This document shows, one piece after another, positions 1-10,494 of a DNA stretch of 64,000 nucleotides. Every line of letters starts with the position of its first letter. Within the stretch, counting starts at the first letter, position 1. The notes under the pieces were generated by a model. It ran no database searches and was not told the origin of the DNA. It saw nothing but the letters and a program-made list of their open reading frames with translations. The stretch covers positions 23,934,101 through 23,998,100 of the forward strand of contig NW_026947491.1 of assembly GCF_034190915.1 (NCBI RefSeq), written 5' to 3'. Position numbers and translations under genes: made by a program. This DNA is from Cavia porcellus (Eukaryota; Chordata; Mammalia; Rodentia; Caviidae).

Positions 1-938
1 AAATAAAATTTAAAAAAAGTTTTTTCGGTTTTTATCTTCCAGCAGATTAAGTGTTTTCTGATTTTATATCTAGGTCTTCGATTTATTTTGATTTCATTTT
101 AGTACAAGCTAAAAGGTAAAAGATCTAAATTCAGTCTTCTGCATGTGGATAGCCAGTTTTCTCAGTGCTATTTGTTAAAGAGGCTATCTTTTCTGCAGCA
201 TATGTTTTTAGCTCCTTTGCCAAAAACAAATAAGCAAACAAACAAAAGATGGCTGAAGAAGCCGGGGTACTGTTTTTGCATCCTTAGTTCTTCTAGTGAA
301 TAGGTCTGTTCTTGTTCCAGTGTTAGGCTATTTTTATCATTGTAGTTTTGCCGTGTAGCTTGGAATCCGGGACCGTGATACCTCACGGTTTCCTCTTTTT
401 GCTCAGGATTGCTGTGGCTATTCTGGGTCTGCACTGTTCCCATAAAAATTTTAGGATTTTTTTCCAGTTCTGTGAAGAATGTTGATATTTTAAGTGAAAT
501 TGCACTAAATCTATATGTCATTTTGGCAGTACAACTGTTTTAACAGTATTCGTTCTGCCTACTTGTGAACCGGTGATACCTTTACATTTCTGATGTCTCC
601 TTCACTTTTTGTAGTTTTGTTGTGGAGCTCTTTCACTTCCTTGTTAGATTCACTCAAAGGTATTTAATTTAATTTTATTTTTTTAAGTTTCTATTAATAG
701 GATTGTTTTCCTAATTTCTTTCTTGGTATGTTCATTCTTGGTATACAGAAATGCTATTGGATTTTTTGTGTTGATTTTACATCCTGCCACTGTTGGGTTT
801 CTTAATTCTGAGTCTTTCAGTGGGGGAGTTTTTGGATCATTTTTGTAAAGGATCATGTCATTTTCCAGTAAGGGTAGTTTGACTTCTTCCTCTCTATTAA
901 TATCTTTCTTTTGCTGATTGAACTTTTTATTTAACTTT
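1..938 (-). mobile_element. LINE-1 ORF2 fragment, antisense, cut by window edge
   Basis: This lies in KLHL42 intron 1. Read on the minus strand it resembles the C-terminal half of L1 ORF2, including the region of the conserved 'F(D/N)KWCW'-type motif near 150-190, but with many stops and frameshifts. It aligns by eye with the other antisense L1 copies in the window (for example near 12060-12400 and 34260-34640). It is a dead fragment, and its left end is outside the window. Confidence 0.8.
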
Positions 939-944
939 TTTTTG

Positions 945-1093
945 TTTTTGTCTTTTTGAGATAGGATTTTGCTATGCAGTTCAGGCTGACCTTGAACTTA
1001 CTTTGTAGCCCAGGCTGGTCTCAAACTTGCAGCAGTCTTCCTGCCTCAGCCTCCTGAGTCCTGGGATTATGGTGTGTGCCACCAAGCCTGGCT
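945..1093 (-). mobile_element. B1-type SINE, antisense
   Basis: A T-rich start is followed by the reverse complement of a 7SL-derived SINE (CAGGCTGACCTTGAACT, CCTGCCTCAGCCTCCTGAG, GGGATTATGG). The short internal duplication of the 'caggctggcct...aactt' block is the rodent B1 hallmark. Confidence 0.88.
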
Positions 1094-2234
1094 GAGCTTT
1101 TTATTTTATATAAGTGATATTCTTCTTTTCACCTCCTGAACATAGTATGTCTGGGATCATACACTGGATAACTGATAATTTCTAAAAGTAATTGATAGCT
1201 CCGATGCATACCTTTACTGTTGAGGAAGTGAAGAGGGGAAGTGATTTTCAGAAGATTTTAAATGAAGTGCTGAGTGGTGACAATTTGTAGATGAGAGAGC
1301 ACTTTGTACAGAGTTCCAGAATACATCATCGATTGCTGTAACTGGTGCATGCAAAAGTGAGTTTTCCCAAAGTGAAGGAACTTAGGCTTAGGTGGCCCAG
1401 AGAAGCACACTGGGAGCACAGTAAGAAGGGCTTTCTTTCTGCAGGTTTATTCTGAATGCCCGAAGCAGTGCTTTTGTTACTGCCTCTTTACAGGTAGGGA
1501 AACTGAAGCACAGATACGCAGACATTCAGCCATTGTCCAAGGTCACATAGCCATTGAAAATTGAAGCTGGGATTTCCTTGTGCAAACCTGAAGTCAGAAC
1601 CCTAACAGCATCCCTCTTTAATGAGTGGTCTGTTTGTAGGTGGCAGTTTTATCTTTAAGCAAACAGCATTAATAAATGCCGTTTCTTCTTTGCAAGTGAA
1701 TTTGAGCATGTTAGAGAGGTGGGATTGTTTACTCTTAGCTGCCTCTTCAGCCTTCAAAAGAAGCCCCTTACCTGTTTGCTTAGGACAGTGATTATGCTGG
1801 ATGAAGAGTATAAGCTTTTCACTTTAGAAAATTTATTATCTGTGTACCTTTGGGGAGCAGAAATAAATTGAGGGTTCACAGAATGTAGAACCTATTTACA
1901 AGCTTGATTTCCTTTGCTTCCCTAGATTTGCAGACATAGAGAGGGCACCGTGTGGGTTTTAAGGACCATTGGCAGCAGGAATGGTAAGCAGTGTGTAGCA
2001 GGGACCCCCCAGTAACTGCCATCTGGGCAGGAGACCGTTGGCATGAACAACGCAGTGGCCAGCTGGACTTAGTGGACAGCGCGAGGCTCTGGCTGAAGAG
2101 CACTCTGTTCAGCTTGTGATTCAAAGAGCAAAACAGGACTCAAAACACATTTAAATACAAACACACAGACACTTTTTTAAAAACTCAACTTTTTAGTAGG
2201 TGGTTATTACCTACTAAATTACCATGTATTTACC
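1094..2234. other. KLHL42 intron 1, mostly unique sequence with a MIR remnant
   Basis: No gene is seen here. Positions about 1480-1605 look like an antisense MIR (TTTACAGGTAGGGAAACTGA, then AAGGTCACATAGCC and GCTGGGATTT). A perfect 10-bp inverted repeat with a 7-base loop sits at 2192-2218. The rest is unique intron. Confidence 0.6.
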
Positions 2235-2460
2235 TATTACCATGTGTTTTTTGAGGCACTGGGGATTGAAACCAGGACCTCTTGTATGCTTGGCAAGTGT
2301 CTACGTTAGAGCTTTACCCCTAGCGCTTTAAAATAATGTTTTTATTTTGAGATAGTGTGTAGCTAAGTTGCTCAGGCTGGCCTCAGACTTGTCATTCTCC
2401 TGCCTCAGGCTCTTTAAGTATCTGGAATTATGGGCACATACTACCACATCCAGCTATAAT
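2235..2460 (-). mobile_element. Composite tRNA/B1 SINE (B4-like), antisense
   Basis: An antisense tRNA-like part (GGGGATTGAAACCAGGACC, boxes B then A) is followed directly by an antisense B1-like part ending CCTGCCTCAGGCTC and ACCACATCCAGC. This is the two-part layout of rodent B4 SINEs. It is diverged, hence old. Confidence 0.7.
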
Positions 2461-3692
2461 ATAGAGTCACCAAAAAAATGAATACATCAAGAAAAGAAAA
2501 ATTGTATGAATATTACAATACCGAATTCATTGAGACATCCTGGGATTAATGCAAATTATGTTTGGCACCTGCATTTTCAAGAGGTGCTCAAAGTGGTGGA
2601 CATCAGCTTCCAGACATTTCTTAGTACATTATATACATTTTTTGGTGGGCTCTATATTTCTGGCCTATAATGTATCAGTGATTATTGAACACCTGTTAGG
2701 AGACCAAGATTAGGCTACTGTTCACTGCTACTGCTTAATCTGACCCCTGACATAATTTCTGTTTTGTTTTCATAGGTGGCGTCTACTCTCAGGATACTGA
2801 TATTTTTGAAGAAATCTTTGTATTAGGGTTCGATATGGCCTTGGGACGTACTTGGTTTGTCTTTAATTTGCACAGAAAGCAAAAAATCAAGTGATAGTAT
2901 GCATTTCTGCATGATGCTTTCTGGAAAACCATTTGATATGACTCCACTCACCTTGTGACAGATCTTATCTGCATTTTAGAGATGAAGGCCTGAGTTGATC
3001 AGGCACAGACTGCTGCTTAGGAGCAGAGCTGGGCCTGGGGCTTGGGCCTCCTGATTTGTGCTCAGGTTTTTCGCTGCTGCTGCTGCTCAAACTCCTTCAA
3101 TTTATGACTGTTACGTATGGCACCGCTGGCTGACCTAACATTCCCGAATGTCTGCATTTCCTGCTGTCAAAGGATAGATTAACTCCTAGACGCTATATTC
3201 AAGCAAGTTAACTTTGTCTTCTCAACTCAAAAGTAATGAGGCTTACCTTATATCTGAAGCAGATGAGTAGCATTTACTTCTTTACTGAATATAGGGCTTG
3301 AAACCAGTGTTAATTTAAACGTTGTAGGTGTGTACTTTTGATAGAAATATTTATTATTTATAAATACCTTACAGTACTGGAACAGAGTATTTTTAATTAG
3401 TTCTGTGCTTGTGCCTCCCAGTTTATATTTTATGGAGCAGTTTACATTGCTCTCTGGGGGGGTGGGGGGTGCGACTGTGGCTCAGGCAGGCAGTGAGGGG
3501 AGTATGGGAGCAGGTCCTGAGCCAGGGCGCTGAGCCAGGCAGGTATCCTGAGAGGAGAAGACAAAGGTGTGGTGTGGCACTTTTTCTCCCTAACGCTCAA
3601 CATTACAAAGAGCCTGAAAGAACATATCGGCGTCCCAGTGTGTGCAGGGAGTTGTTCCACATCTCTTGCTGGATATCAGAATCCATAAACAG
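2461..3692. other. KLHL42 intron 1, unique sequence
   Basis: No coding signal is seen. A weak MIR-like stretch occurs at about 2960-3055 and a short (CTG)4 run near 3077. The open frames at 3409-3774 lack homology that I recognise and overlap in both strands. Confidence 0.5.
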
Positions 3693-3810
3693 GTACGGTG
3701 GCAGGGCGTGCCTGTGGTCCAGCATTCCAGGGCTGAGGCAGGAAGATTCTAAATTTGAAGGCAGCTTTGACTAGATAGCAGGACCTTGTTTCCAAACAAG
3801 CAGAGAAACA
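3693..3810 (+). mobile_element. B1-type SINE, sense, diverged
   Basis: It shows a 'gtggcagggcgtgcctgtgg...cattccagggctgaggcagg' order, then 'gaccttgtttccaaacaa' as a degraded tail. It matches the sense B1 layout seen at 19819. Confidence 0.65.
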
Positions 3811-4373
3811 CGACAGCTTACCTTGTGTGCTCAGATCCCCATGGCAGAGGGGTACAGTATTTGCGTAGAACCTGTGTGCCATCTCCTGTGTGCTTTAAGT
3901 CATCCCTAAAATATTGATTGTACAGTGTAAGTGCTATGTAAATAGTTTTGCTATATTTTAAAGGGGATAATGGAAAGGGAACAGTCTGTCCATGTTTAGT
4001 ACAGATGCAGCTCCCCACCCCAATGTGTTCAATCCATGACTGCAAAACTGTGGTCTAGAGGCCCACCGTTTGAATTTAGTGTTCACAGTATATCTTTGGT
4101 ACCTGCCCTAAAACTATACAAGATTAGTTCTTTTCATTGAACTGCTTGTCTGCACCTGTCGGTGTGTAGATACCCGGCCTTCCTGCGGGACCTGGAGGAT
4201 GAGAGGCCCTGAACTAGAGCCATTCTGTCATCTTCTGTCCTTGGCAGCGTAACTGCCATCGTGCAGAGCTTATTTTCTTTAGCTGACAGCAGACTCCACA
4301 CTCTGCTGTAGTCATTCATGCTGTTGTTATACTTGTTCTGATTTTGTGTTCTGGGCTCTTGTGTCTCTTTCAG

Positions 4374-4567
4374 GTCTAACTTCAAACTTGTGGCTGTTAA
4401 TTCAAAACTCTACGCCATTGGCGGGCAGGCTGTTTCTAATGTTGAGTGCTACAGTCCCGAGCAGGATTCGTGGAACTTTGTGGCACCGTTACCAAATCCC
4501 CTGGCCGAGTTCTCTGCTTGTGAGTGTAAGGGGCAGATCTATGTCATTGGAGGCTACACTACCCGAG
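4374..4567 (+). CDS. KLHL42: KLHL42 internal coding exon (partial gene; kelch repeats)
   Basis: This is an internal exon of kelch-like protein 42, a substrate adaptor for the CUL3-RING ubiquitin ligase; published work links it to turnover of the katanin p60 subunit during mitosis. The exon is flanked by a pyrimidine-rich acceptor ending TTTCAG at 4368-4373 and a donor GTAAGT at 4568. It is 194 bp long. Its first base completes an Arg codon, and the frame then runs from TCT at 4375 (SNFKLVAVNSKLYAIGG...), ending with CGA and a single G, so the next exon must start in phase 1. It encodes about 65 residues carrying two kelch diglycine blades (YAIGG and YVIGG) and the blade Trp in DSW. The reading agrees with mammalian KLHL42 as I remember it. 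The 5' coding exon with the BTB and BACK parts lies upstream of the window. No break is seen, so the gene looks functional. Confidence 0.95.
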
Positions 4568-5136
4568 GTAAGTGAAGGGCTGGGCTGAGCATTCTGCATG
4601 TGTGAGCCCTAGCAGCCTGGGAAGGAAAATGGTGGCCGAGTGTTGTTTTCTGTATTAGAAGCCCCACTTTTACACACCTGAATGGAGGAGTCCTGTATCG
4701 TGGGTTAGTTTTGGACAGGAGGGCCTTGGAGGACCTGATGTGAGCTTGAAAACTGAACAGCCAGGGAAGCGAACTTGGGTTTCCTTTCTGCTCCTGTGAA
4801 GCCAGCCTCAGGGTCAGCTGCGCCCTGGCTCGGCCCACGTGGTGGCAGCTGCTCAGGCTTGGCTGCTCTCTGACTGGGACAAGGCTTTGGAGGGGGGCAG
4901 TATGTGGGCACCCATCTTAAAGATGCCCGTCTGCCGTCTGGCACTATGCTGCTGGGGATTCTTTGCGTTCATTTTCCCCCTTCATGAGCAAATATATCAG
5001 GTGTGTATTCTAAAGGCCTGGCCCTATGTAATCATTCCCATATCATTGGAGCTGTAGGAATATAAGAATATTGTTTCTTCTAGTCAGCAAGAGTGATTAT
5101 GTTATCTATTAAATTGTGCATGAGTATTTTTCACTT

Positions 5137-5268
5137 TTTTTTTTCTTTCTTTGAGATGAGATCTCAGTGTTGCCTAGACTGGTTTTAAACTCCTAGGCCC
5201 AAGTGATCTTCCTGTCTCAGCCTCCTGAGAAGCAGGGATTACAGGCCTGAGCCACTATGCCCAGGTCA
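5137..5268 (-). mobile_element. B1-type SINE, antisense
   Basis: A T-run is followed by GAGATGAGATCTCAGTGTTG, CTCAGCCTCCTGAG and GGGATTACAGGC, the reverse complement of a 7SL-type SINE. Confidence 0.85.
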
Positions 5269-5971
5269 GGGAGATCCCCATGGTGTCAACACTGTTCAGT
5301 GTTGATCCCCCCACCTTCTTACCTTCTTTTTCCCTTTCTCTTTTTCCCTCTCTTCCTCCCTAACCTGTTTTATGGCACTGGAGATAAATCAGGGGCCATG
5401 TACTTCTCTGCCACTGTCTCAGTCTTGCTTTGGTGAGCATTTTATGGTACGTAACATGGAAATAAAGACTTCTTCAGCTGCTGCACTTGGTGGGGACTCC
5501 GGGTGATGGTGTTAGGGAGCAGCTTGGTGGTTGTGGAAGGGACCATGAAGCATGGCTAGGGAAATGTGCACCTCCCTTCTCTGCCCTCTCCTCCCCTGAA
5601 GCACTTGTGTCCAAGTCTCTCTTGGCCCAGGAACCGTACTTTGCATTTGGTCAGTCTGATGGTACATAGCCCAGAACTTACAGGAAAGGTGTAACTGGAC
5701 TCGGACATCTAGCCACACTCAAGTGGCTGAGTGACCGTTGTGTGTCAGAAGGGGTAATAACCCAGCGTTGATGCAGCGTGGTGTGGGCAGGCCAGGGCTC
5801 TGTAGCCCCTGCTGGTGCCAGGCACCAGGCTGCAGGTGACCAGATGCCACCTTGTGAAGGGCAGAGTTAGACACACTAATATAATATTCAGTAGCTGACA
5901 GATTTTTCTTTACCATATCCAAAAAAATAAATGTCTTATTTTAGGGATTTATGTTAGAGAGATAAATGTAA

Positions 5972-6089
5972 TTTTTTTTTTTTTTTTTTTTTTTGGTCTT
6001 TTTCATTTTTATTGGTACCGGGGATCAAACTCACGACCACCTGCTTGCAAGGCAGGTGCTTATGCCGCTGAGCTAAATCCCCAGCCCCC
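5972..6089 (-). mobile_element. ID-like tRNA SINE, antisense, young
   Basis: A T-run at 5972-5994 is the reversed A-tail. The reversed tRNA-like body follows, with GGTACCGGGGATCAAACTC and GCTGAGCTAAATCCCCAGCC. An 8-bp target-site duplication AAATGTAA flanks it (5964-5971 and 6090-6097). The long pure tail and clean ends suggest a recent insertion. Confidence 0.92.
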
Positions 6090-7489
6090 AAATGTAAATA
6101 TTTTATGATCATTTCACTTTTTTCTTTTCCTCCTTCCTCCCTTTCTCCCTCTCTCTGTTCCCCTGCTCCTTCTCTCCCCTTTCTTTCAACAGCGAAATAC
6201 TTTGCCATTTAGCATCCTGACTCCGCGGGGAGGATGGTGGGCAGTGCAGCGTTTTCCTGTGGGTTCCAGAGCAAGTTGGCCCAAGGTTGATACTCTGAAA
6301 TAGCAGACTGGAAGGCAGGAGTCGGGACCTCAGAGTCCTGTGCCTCCTACAGGCCATAGGGGAGGCTTTTTTCTCTCCTTGTCCAGTCTCCAGTATTCCC
6401 TGGCCAGGTGCTGCCCCGACCTCACACGACCTCGTCTGTCTGGTCTCCTCTCCTGTCTTGTATCAGGACACTTTTCACTGGAGTTGGGGCCAGTCTGGGG
6501 GCTCCAGAATGGTTGCATCTTAAGATCTTTGTGTCTGCAGAGACCCTTTTCCATGTAAAGTTGCGTTCTCAGGTTCTGAGGGTCAGGCAGTGGGCAGTCT
6601 TCCCAGGCGCCGTGTCAGCTGCTGCAGCTGGTGGTGCCGGTGTCCTGTGTTCCAGGAGCGGCCTGGCAGAACACTCAGAGCATTGCAGCAGTGAGGGGTT
6701 TAAGTTAGCTTTTCTCCACATTTTCATCACTGCAGAGCCATTTTCCATGCCCTTCTCTAGTGCCCTACCCTCGATATAATTGCCAGATTTTTCTTTATAA
6801 ATAATGAGGAAAAAATTGAGACTTGGCAGGTATTTCCTTTACCTTCAGCTTTGGTGTCGAGGTCCCAGTGATTATATGCCTAGATGGCAGAGTCCCACTC
6901 GTCTCTGTTCTCTTGGGACAAGAGTAGCTGCCCTGTTACAGACCCTGAGCACTTCCAGGGTTTGACTGCGTGTGCGGCCTGTGACCCGACCTCACATACA
7001 CACGGTCTGCTGCTCTTTTAGCAGGAGCTGTGAGCACCAAAGCAGTAGTGCTGGTAGATTTCCTACTCTTCCATGACCCTGGCTGAACAAATATTCCTTC
7101 CATTTGACCTGGAAAACCCTTGGTGTGTGTTTGTAGCTTCACAAGCCACCACTGCTACGCCTTCTCCCTGAGGCCACCCACCATGGTTCTTTGCTGGGTT
7201 CCATCGCCAGAGACCATGTTGGGAGGGCTGGGTGATGCGGATGGATGGGTGTTTGTGTAAGGGTTGAAAACTCATTTTCTTGTCCAGAGGGCAGGGCAGC
7301 TGCTCGTCCTCTGAAGCCGTCCTCCTCCTGCTTGCTTTCCCTAGCACTTCCTGATGTTCCTTGTCCCGACAAGTCATCTTGTTAATTATAAAAAAAATAG
7401 GAAAATTGGGACTTAAAGAGTTTTACTCTGTGGGTTTCTTAAGTGAGACTTCAAAGATTTATTTTTTAAAAATTAATTTTAATGGTACA

Positions 7490-7571
7490 TTTTTTTTTGG
7501 TACCAGGGATCAAACTTATGACCACATGCTTGCCAGGCAGGCACTTATGCTGCTGAGCTAAGCCCCGGCCC
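7490..7571 (-). mobile_element. ID-like tRNA SINE, antisense
   Basis: A T-run followed by GGTACCAGGGATCAAACTTA and GCTGAGCTAAGCCCCGGCCC marks a reversed tRNA-derived SINE. Confidence 0.88.
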
Positions 7572-8084
7572 AGTACACTTTTGATGTACATAATGTCCAC
7601 ATTCATCAAAGGGCGTGTGTGCCTGTGTAAACTGTATGTTGATTCGTTATTCCCTTCACTTCCCTTCAATCCTTCTTCCCTGCTCCCTTTGCAAAACTGT
7701 GTTTCTGTTGTTTTCCTTCCATTCTTGTTTTTTTTTTTTTTGTTTCATTTTTCATCCCTATTCCTTCCCTTCCCTCTCCTTTCTTCTCCTTCCTCTTGGA
7801 ACATTTTCTTTCTACTTCCCACCGTCTGTCATCCATTTTGGTCTTTATTTACCTTTTGGGTTTCTCACACAAAGAAACAGTGTGATATTTAAACATGTGT
7901 TTGATTTATTTCATTTCAAATTAAGCTCTCAAAGTGTATCCATTTACCTAAAAATGTCTCAAGATTATCTTCCTTGTAGCAGTGTAATCCTCCATTGCAT
8001 ATAAAAACCACTCTCCTTTATCTATTCATCTGCCATGGGCTTCTATGCTGTTTCCAAGATTAACCTGTTACACTTTGTGCTGCT

Positions 8085-8194
8085 GTACCAGCACTCAGGA
8101 GGCTGAGGCAGTGGGATAGTCATAAGTTTGAAGCAGGCCCGAGCTCTATAGTGAGTTTAAGGCCAGACTGAGCTACAACAATAACAATAAAAAA
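8085..8194 (+). mobile_element. B1-type SINE, sense, 5' truncated, inside L1
   Basis: It begins within the B1 body (CAGCACTCAGGAGGCTGAGG) and ends in an A-rich tail. A perfect 10-bp duplication TTGTGCTGCT (8075-8084 and 8195-8204) frames it, and the L1 resumes on both sides. Confidence 0.88.
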
Positions 8195-8473
8195 TTGTGC
8201 TGCTATAAATATGGATGAGCATATATCACTGTGCTGTGATGCTTTTAACTTGAGAAGGTACCCAGAAGGGGGCAATAGTTCGATTAAACAGAACCTCTAA
8301 TCCTACTTTTTTGAGGTTTCTCCACACTGATTTTCACAGTACTTATACCAATACCCTACACTGTCACCAACAGTGGACAAGATTCCTTTTTCCTTACAGC
8401 TCTGCCAGCGTTTGTTATTAATAGCCATTCTTTCTGGAGTTACATGCAATCTCGGTGTTGTTTTAATTTGCAT

Positions 8474-8635
8474 CTCTCAATTCTTTTTTTTTTTTTTTTT
8501 AGGTAGGCTCTTGCTGTGTAGTTCAGGATAGCTTTGTACTCACTTTGTAGCACAGGCTGGCCTTGAACTCCTAGGGATCCTCCTGCCTCAGCCTCCTGAG
8601 TGCTGTGATTACAGATGTGAACCACCACACCCAGT
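8474..8635 (-). mobile_element. B1-type SINE, antisense, inside L1
   Basis: A T-run at 8474-8490 leads into a full-length reversed B1 with the duplicated 'ttcaggatagctttgtactc / caggctggccttgaactc' block and TCCTGCCTCAGCCTCCTGAG. Confidence 0.9.
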
Positions 8636-8838
8636 CTGATCAGTGATGTTAAACATTTTTTTGTCTGTCACTTGTACTTCTTCTGAGATGTGTGTAATCA
8701 TTTTTAGTTTGGGTTTTTAATTTTGAGGTGGTCAGATTTTTAATTCTTTATATATTCTAAACCTTAGTCCTTTGAGGAGTAACTGGTAAAATTTTTTCCA
8801 TTGTGTGGGTTGTCTCTTCATTCTATTGGTAGTTTCTT

Positions 8839-8928
8839 TTTTCTTTTTTTTTGGTACCAGGGATTGAACGCATGACCTTGCACTTGCCAGCCAGGCACTA
8901 ATGCCACTGAGCTAAATCCTTGGCCTCC
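8839..8928 (-). mobile_element. ID-like tRNA SINE, antisense, inside L1
   Basis: A T-run, GGTACCAGGGATTGAACGC and CACTGAGCTAAATCCTTGGC mark it. The short AGTTTCTT repeat on both sides is a likely target-site duplication. Confidence 0.85.
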
Positions 8929-8939
8929 AGTTTCTTATT

Positions 8940-9085
8940 TTTTGTTTTTCTTTTTGTTTTTTGTGACAGGGTTTCATTGTATACTTCAGATTGGCCTTGG
9001 ATTCACCTATGTAGTCCATGCTGGCTTTCAACTTGATAATCCTCCCGCCTCAGCCTTGTGAATGCTAGGATTACAGGCCCAGGTT
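8940..9085 (-). mobile_element. B1-type SINE, antisense, inside L1
   Basis: TTTTTGTGACAGGGTTTCAT starts a reversed B1 body that ends in CCGCCTCAGCCTTGTGAATG and GATTACAGGCCC. Confidence 0.82.
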
Positions 9086-9949
9086 TTGGTGGTTTCTTTT
9101 GCTGTGCAAAAGCTTTTTAATATATGATCCTGGTTGTTGATTCTTTGTAATATTTCCTGTGCGATTGGGTTTTTTTTTCATAAAGTCTTTGTCTGCATTT
9201 ATGTCTTCAAGAGTTTTACTTATTCTGTCTTTAAGCAGATGGTTTCTCTTTTACTATTTGGGGCTTTGATCTATTTTGATTTTTAGTTTAGTGCATGGTA
9301 AAATACATGGGTCTAGGTTTAATCTTCAGCATGTGGGAAGCCAGTTTCCCAGCACAGTTTATTAAAGAGGCTTTCTTCCAGTGAAGATGTTTGACCCCTT
9401 ATCTTTGACTAAGGGGCCTAGTGAGAACCGCCCCTGAGCATCCCCAGCAGGCATCCCTCGGGCTTCCTGCGTGGTAGTCACCCATCAGGAGCACTTCTTG
9501 GTCACACGTAGCCTAACTCCACTGGGCCGTCCCCTATGCCAGCTTCCTCTGCAGCTGCAGTAGAAAGGCGTGTGCTGAGCTCTGAACGTGGTTGTGCATC
9601 AGGACAGCTTCCCACAGCTGTGACAGTTCAAAGGTTTCCATCAGCACACAGGCACGTGCCCATGTTGGCCTCACCCTGCCCTCCCTGGTAGTACTTGACA
9701 TCAGATATGGCTGTGGAGCTTTTTTCTTTTTATCCCAGGGCCTTCACACTGAGCTACAATTAAAAAAAATTTTTTTTTAAAAGAAAAATACCGTGATAGG
9801 GTCTTTCTTGCTAAGTCACTAAGTTGTGCAGGCAGGGCTCAGAACTGTGAGCCTTCTAGAGCTGTGGGATTGCCTGGGGTGAGTGAGTTCTTCTGTCTCA
9901 CAAGCAGGGGCTGAAGGAGAGTGCGGTCCTGTGGGAAATGAATGGTCTG

Positions 9950-10118
9950 TGTATCTCTTGCTCAGTACGGGCATTGAACCCAGGGCTTTGTGAATGCAGA
10001 GTAAATGCGCTCTTCCTAATTTAGAACTTCAGCTCTTTTCGTTTGGAGACAAGGTCTCACCAAGTCACCTGGGTTGGCTTGAACTTCTCATCCTCCATAC
10101 CAGCAGCCACAATGAGGG
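9950..10118 (-). mobile_element. Composite tRNA/B1 SINE (B4-like), antisense, old
   Basis: A reversed tRNA-like part (GCATTGAACCCAGGGCTTTG) is joined to a reversed, decayed B1 part (GAGACAAGGTCTCACCAAGT and so on). Confidence 0.6.
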
Positions 10119-10494
10119 GCGCTTGCCCCGTACCTACTAGGCTCTGTCTTTTCCTGCAGCTTGTATAGCAACATCAGTGCTGTAGGCTTCAGTTGTATGA
10201 AGTCTCCAGGCCAACCTGTCTCTTCCACTGATAGCTTTTGTTGCTTGTTTAATAATAGCACAGAAAGTTTATTCTTACTGGCAACGTTTTTTTCTTCCGG
10301 AGGCTAAACTAATTCTTTCCTTGAGAAAGAATAATAAGAATAACTAATAATAACTAATAAGAAAACCTCAAAAATCTAGACAGTGTAAATTTCACAATTA
10401 TTTTTCAAAAAGAAAGGATGTAGTACTTTTCTTTAAAGAAGGTAACTTAGTCATTAATTAAAAATGATTAAGAAAATAATAATGACATTATTAA

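Larger units (their letters stand above)
7572..9412 (-). mobile_element. LINE-1 3' part, antisense, carrying four SINE insertions
   Basis: From the left: an L1 3' UTR-like pyrimidine-rich stretch, then about 7880 onward the reversed end of ORF2, continuing in pieces to about 9412. It is interrupted by SINEs at 8085, 8474, 8839 and 8940. The order matches the other antisense L1 copies (11100-12780 and 33180-34736). No open frame survives. Confidence 0.8.

Noticed and set aside
3077..3088. CTG trinucleotide repeat
   Set aside because: Only about four units, intronic; unremarkable.
3409..4045. Cluster of open frames of 68-121 codons on both strands upstream of the KLHL42 exon
   Set aside because: They overlap each other in opposite strands, part is a SINE, no homology is recognisable, and no splice signals support them.
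4346..4588. 80-codon open frame over the KLHL42 exon in another frame
   Set aside because: It crosses both splice sites and is out of phase with the kelch-coding frame.
7581..8004. Two open frames of 103 and 129 codons, hydrophobic
   Set aside because: They lie in a pyrimidine-rich antisense L1 3' UTR. The Phe/Leu/Ser-rich composition comes from the T/C-rich strand.
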